A stretch of 60,000 nt of DNA from assembly GCA_964035545.1 (NCBI GenBank), contig OZ037768.1, forward strand, positions 6,751,241-6,811,240. Reading direction: 5' to 3'. This DNA is from Bugula neritina. Its lineage: Eukaryota > Bryozoa > Gymnolaemata > Cheilostomatida > Bugulidae. The translations under genes and the position numbers were made by a program. A model generated the notes under the pieces. The model ran no database searches. It was given only the letters and a program-made list of their open reading frames with translations, and had not been told where the DNA came from. This document shows positions 48,601-54,600 of this stretch, piece by piece. Position 1 is the first letter of the stretch; every line of letters begins with the position of its first letter.

Positions 48601-51600
48601 TATATCAGATAATTATAAATTAGATTAATTATATTGGATAACTATAAATTTCAGTAAAATAATTTACTATTGAGAAATCATGAATATTATGCTATACACA
48701 AACAAGAGTATGTGTATGCCTAAAATAGTTTTATATAACAAACTTAAAATATTGACAGTTACAGGCCTGCTAGACGCATTATAGTTGTATATAAGAATGC
48801 TCATGCTACATCTTTCTCAACAGGTCAAGTTCTCTCCACTCGACGTGAATGAGTATGACGCTAGACTAGTCTGCACAGTTCCCAATCTGGAAGAAGGGAA
48901 ACAAGGCCCAGTTATAGCGCTAAAAGGACAAAGTGTACTGCCATATTGTCACTTTGAGTTAGCAAACTCAGACTATTTGAGCGGAGCTCGTCGTAACCCA
49001 GAGATGAGAGGACCAAGAGGCGCGCCACCGGGCACTACGCTAGACGCAAACACCAGAGTCATCGAGTTTCACAGTGTTGGTGTCGGCATTCGAAACACCA
49101 AGAAGTTCTTTATTGTGAATCCAACAATAGACAACTACAGCTTTAATTGGATAAATGATGATGACCCAGATCCGAAGATTACGCCCTCCTTCACCTGTGC
49201 AACACCTAAAGGTCAAATCAAAACCGGCAAGAAGCACGAAATACAATTTGATTTCCTTTCACATGATCTTGGCATCACGGAGTCTTTCTGGATATTTCAA
49301 ATTCCTGAACAAAGCATTTCTGTGCCATTCCTGTTGGTGGGAGAGACGAAGGATCCAGCGATAATGTTTGATCGGTCGCATCTCAACTTCAAGGCTTTGC
49401 TGATTGGCCACGAAGCAGTGGAAACTGTGTACATGGTAAACAATGAGGCTCAGCCTTTTAATTTTTCCTTTGAGGAGTCGTCATTCTTCTCAGCTGGATA
49501 TAAAGACAAGCTGGTAGTCTCGCCAGTCACTGGAGTTGTTCCACCAAATTCCAGGTACATAACGAATCCAATAGTATGTTGTCACATGCTGTTGTTATAT
49601 TATATATAAGTTATTATTGTCACTCAGTTAATGTCTTTTAAAACATATTTCTTTCCGGTTGTTTCAGGCTGCCTATTTCTCTCTGCTTCACACCAAATGC
49701 TGACTATGAGGTCAACTTCAATCTCAGCTGCAATGTGAAAAGAAAGATTGAACCTCTTAGACTAAATGTCAAGGTAAAGTCACCTACATTAGTTATACAC
49801 TTTACTCTAATATATATTTCTAATATATTCATGGGTCATGCACATTACTTTAACATATTCCTCACGTAAGAAATTAGTTTGTTGATACAAGATATGACTT
49901 GAACAAACCTTTTTAGGCTGAAGGGTACTGCATGAATGCTATGGTGGTATGTGAGGATTCAATGGGCTCTAAGATTGAACTCACTAGTGACGATGTCAAT
50001 ATCATCAAATTTAACAACGTGGAGATCAACGAACAGTCTATTAGAAATATCACAATCTTCAATGCTGGAAAGTTCAACTTTGACTACCAGTGGGAGCTGA
50101 GTGAAAGGTGTGTGAAAAGGTTTTGTTAGTTCAGAAATTACTTTGTTTTATGCCCAGTTTCACAAAAATCACTTAATAAGATATGTAATCTGCTACATAA
50201 AAAGTCCAAGTTTTTCAAAAATAGATTTGTGTCTACGAATTTCAGCACATCTAAATTGAAGCAAACAAATTTTTTTTTATAACATAATTGAAGCATCAAC
50301 TGGTCTGAGTGAAAATGATTAAATATTTTTGGTTCTTAGGCTACTTAGACAGAATGTTCCTCAAATGTATCTTACGTAACTTTTTACAGATCGGCTAGGT
50401 CTGGAAACTCAATCTCAATAACACCAGAATCTGGTGCCATCAACTTTGAAGACAGTGCTAAATGTCTGCTTACTTTCTTGCCAACCTCTAGAATGACTCT
50501 GGTTGGCTGTGAGTTGGTGCTAAAAGTAAGTCTTGATATATTCTCTGCATAATGTGATTTTGTAACTTGAAATTTGTATATATACGTTATTGTTGCCTAC
50601 TCATATCCTGCAATTGTGGTTTTGGTCTTTCTTCTTAATGATGCATTGTTTATTATGCTTAATTTGTTAAATTTTGGCATTATATTATTTGTTCTGTATT
50701 GAATTATTAGAACACTAGTGTTGGCAAGTCTTGATATTCTACAAGAATATTTTATTAGTTTGAGATTTTGAACTATACTGGCTGTAGCTTGATCAGTAAT
50801 TATAATATTATTGATATTTATTATTAATATTTTAAATAGGACTATATGTGTCACCTGATCATCATGAATGCTGTTTGTAGATTGCCCATGGTCCTACTTA
50901 TCACATCAAAATTACCGGTACAGGTGTTGCGCCTGCCATCCACTTTTCTTTCCAGCAGTACAACTTTGGACCATGCTTCATATATAAAGCAGGAATGCCA
51001 ACTCACTCTGTGGTACTGAAAGCTACCAACAGGGACAAGAAAGATATCAGGTATAGTGAAGCAGCTTTGCTCTGATCAACTCTTGTAGTCCCTCTCCTTG
51101 ACAAATAAGAACCCGGGCTAAAAAAAATTATGTTAGAATTCTCAAATTTGACTTTTGCCGAAACCTTTTTCCACTCTGTTCTAATAGCAAAAAGTCTTCT
51201 AACTAAACTTAACCAACTATTATCAAAATCATCTTGTGGTTTCTGGCAATTATTAGATTAATATATAAATTAATTATATAAAATCTATTTTGCAGTTTGG
51301 ATTGTCTCTTTGAACCAACGCAATATCTGCACCACGACTTTGAAGCTCAAGTAATCCCAAGTAATCACGCTGTGGATATCACCTTTTCTTTTTACCCGAG
51401 AGAAGCCACCAAGTACAGAGAAAGCATTGAGTTTGAAATTAATGGCTTGTCGAGACAGAAAATTGATATTCTCGGAACAGGAACGGAGATGCGGGTATGT
51501 GAAACTCTTCTGCATTCAATTATATTTTCTGGTCAGCTGAGGTAATGCTGGTTTCAAATTACTTTTTGTTGAAGTAATTTTGCTTTATTTTTGGTTTCTC

Positions 51601-54600
51601 TTTCTCCCATCTTACTTGTTTTTATTTAACTTTTTTTCATAAATTTTTTGAACTACAATAATCATTTAAAAATATATTATTAAATTTGTATTTCTAAAAG
51701 CTTAGATAAAAATAGACTTCATCCACTAAACTTTTTTATTTGGTAAGATAATTCTCGATATTACAAAGTTTATAATAACATTGTCTTCATTTGATCCACA
51801 TAACAATAGTACATACATGTACCTACACTTTCAAATGTAAAGATTGCAATTTTGAAACTATTCATACTTTCGTTGAAATTGTGGCTATAAGTATGCTACT
51901 TGTTAATACTCACAAGTTATCGTGCAAGACATGGTATATGAATGGTAGGTTGAGGTGGCAAATTCATCTCAGAAGAATACCAAACTTGGAGCATTGAGAA
52001 TCGGCCAGACGGTGAAGAAACAGATACCTCTAGTGAACAACAGTCCCTCCCCCATAACATTTCACTTGACCTTCACCCCAACAACCCCTGAACTTCAAGA
52101 AAGATCTGTTATGAAGATCTCTCCGACTCAACTCATCACGCTTCCCGCCAGAGGAGGAACATGCAAAGTGGATGTTGTCTTCTCACCCAAGTCTCGTGTT
52201 CAGCCGTTCACTGAAGAAGTGAGAATATGTTTTATTACTATCAAATGTTTAGTCACAAAGCAGCTTTTGTGATGCTGTTAATTTATATAATATTTATTAA
52301 TTTACAAATCTAAGTGAACTATTAGAATCTATAATATGCCAAGTCTGTAGATGTTAAATCATGTTAATCTACTATTGTTTAGGTGCTGATGGAATGCTCA
52401 ACGATGTCTCAACCAGTATTTGTTCTGTCTGGTTGTTGCCAAGGGTTAGAGATTGGGCTAGATACTGAGGCTATAGCCTTTGGCTCTGTTGTGCAGAAAA
52501 GCCAAAGCAGCAGAAAGTTGATAATGAGTAATACAGGTGTGTTGATAACAACAAATTAGTTGTATTTTGTCCAGAAGATAGTATAGCGACTTGTATTAGT
52601 CAATTCACTTATCTTTCAAGCAGTTACGTTTTATCACCATTATTACAATTTAATAAGCTTTAAGTATTTATGTTTCAATATATGTGCTGTTGCTAATTTC
52701 ATGCACTATTAAACACTTTAATTGAATAACAAATTATTAATTGTTGAAAAGTTACCTAACAGCAGCTTCACATATATAACTTCTTTGTTATTAATTCTAT
52801 ATTTATTAACTGAATATTTAGGAGATATTGGAGCTCGATTTAAATGGGATGCAGAAAAGTTTTTGCCAGATTTCTCTATAAGTCCAGTATCTGGTTACAT
52901 CTCACCTGGAATGGATGTTACTTTTGAAGTTCTGTTCCATCCACTTGACATAAACAGTGACATTCGCTATGAGGTATGGTTTAATGTAACATTTCTGTTG
53001 ATCATCATGTATTTACTATGTAGACGATAAAATGTATATACTTGTGTGCTTGTATGCTGTAAATGGTATATTTTCGACAGAAACTAAAGTGTATGATTGA
53101 GGGAGCAAGCCCACTAAAGCTAACTCTAACGGGCATGTGTACTGGTGTCCCCGCATTCAAAGAGGTACAGCACTTTAGTACTCATGTACGCAATAAAGAA
53201 ACAAAAAATCTCATTGTTATCAACCGAACCAACCAGCTATGGCAGCTCAAGCCTATCATTGATGGGGAATACTGGTCGGGTCCCGATTGGTTTGTCGTCG
53301 AACCTCAGCAGAGCAAACCTTACGAGCTCACTTACTACCCGCTCACCATGACACTTGAAAACCGGAAGCACCAGGTAAGTTTACCTGACGAATAACTCAC
53401 TTATTCCTCTGATATATTTGTTTCGTTATGAAAACAGAGTTGATTAATATGAGCATTACTTTATTATTTTTAGGGAACAGTTTTCTTTGCTCTGCCAGAT
53501 GGCAGTGGCTTGCTCTACAATCTGGTCGGATCGGCGACTGATCCGAAAGTGACCAATAGAATAACAAGGGAAGTGCCGTGTAAAACCAACGCCATCGAAG
53601 TACTTCCTGTTACCAATTGGCTAAAAAAGCCTCAAAGGTAAATGCTATAAATGAAATGTTATATTCCGCTGGTATAATTGGTTAATTTTCAAGGTTTTAA
53701 ATGGGACACAGTTGAAAAATCATTTCAAATATTTTATTTGGAAATTTAATAGATTCCGAGTTAAAATAGAAGCAATGAAACCAGACAAGTTTGATGCTGG
53801 CACAAGTGTTAAAGGTCTCGATTACATTGATGTACCGCCCAATGGTAAAAGAGATTACAAACTCAACTTCTATGCTCATAAAGAGGGAATCACAATGTGC
53901 AAGGTAACTGCTTAATGTGTTTGTCATTGTGTTTTTCCCAAATCTTGACTGTGCTGTGAGTCAGTTACAACATTTGAAACTTTGACATTAAATGTAAATT
54001 CAAATTCAAAATTTACTGCTTTTAAATATGGTTTTTTATCAGTGTTAGAGAGAATTATCAACAAGATGTTTCTGACAGCAATGAATAACATACATATATG
54101 CAGTTTGTAATTTCAGTAGAGATAAATGCTGCTTAACTTTAGAATTCCATCAATACATAAATGCTTTAATATAGTAGAATAGTGTCACTTATTAATTTTC
54201 AGTAATAGGGCTAATTGTATTTTTTATTACATTATTTTATACTTTGTACATACCCATATTTTACGTTCATGTGGGCTACATAAGCACTTAAGTACTATGT
54301 TGAAAATTTTCAGGTCACCTTTATAAATGAAGTGACTTCAGAATACCAGTGGATAGAAGTGGGTTTCAAAGCGGTTAAAGGAGGACCTATCGATCAAATA
54401 AAGTTGGCCACACCAGTTAGACAAAGCACTCAGTATTCGCTGGCGGTGAAAAACCCGTTGACCTCCTCTGTGACATTTACAGCTACGTGCTCCATCAATG
54501 AAGTGAGAATGAGTATAATGATAGTTTCTAAAATCCTTTTTGATTTGCTTATTCCATGCCTTTAGCTTTTGTTTTTCAGAAAATCAAATAACGTTAATCA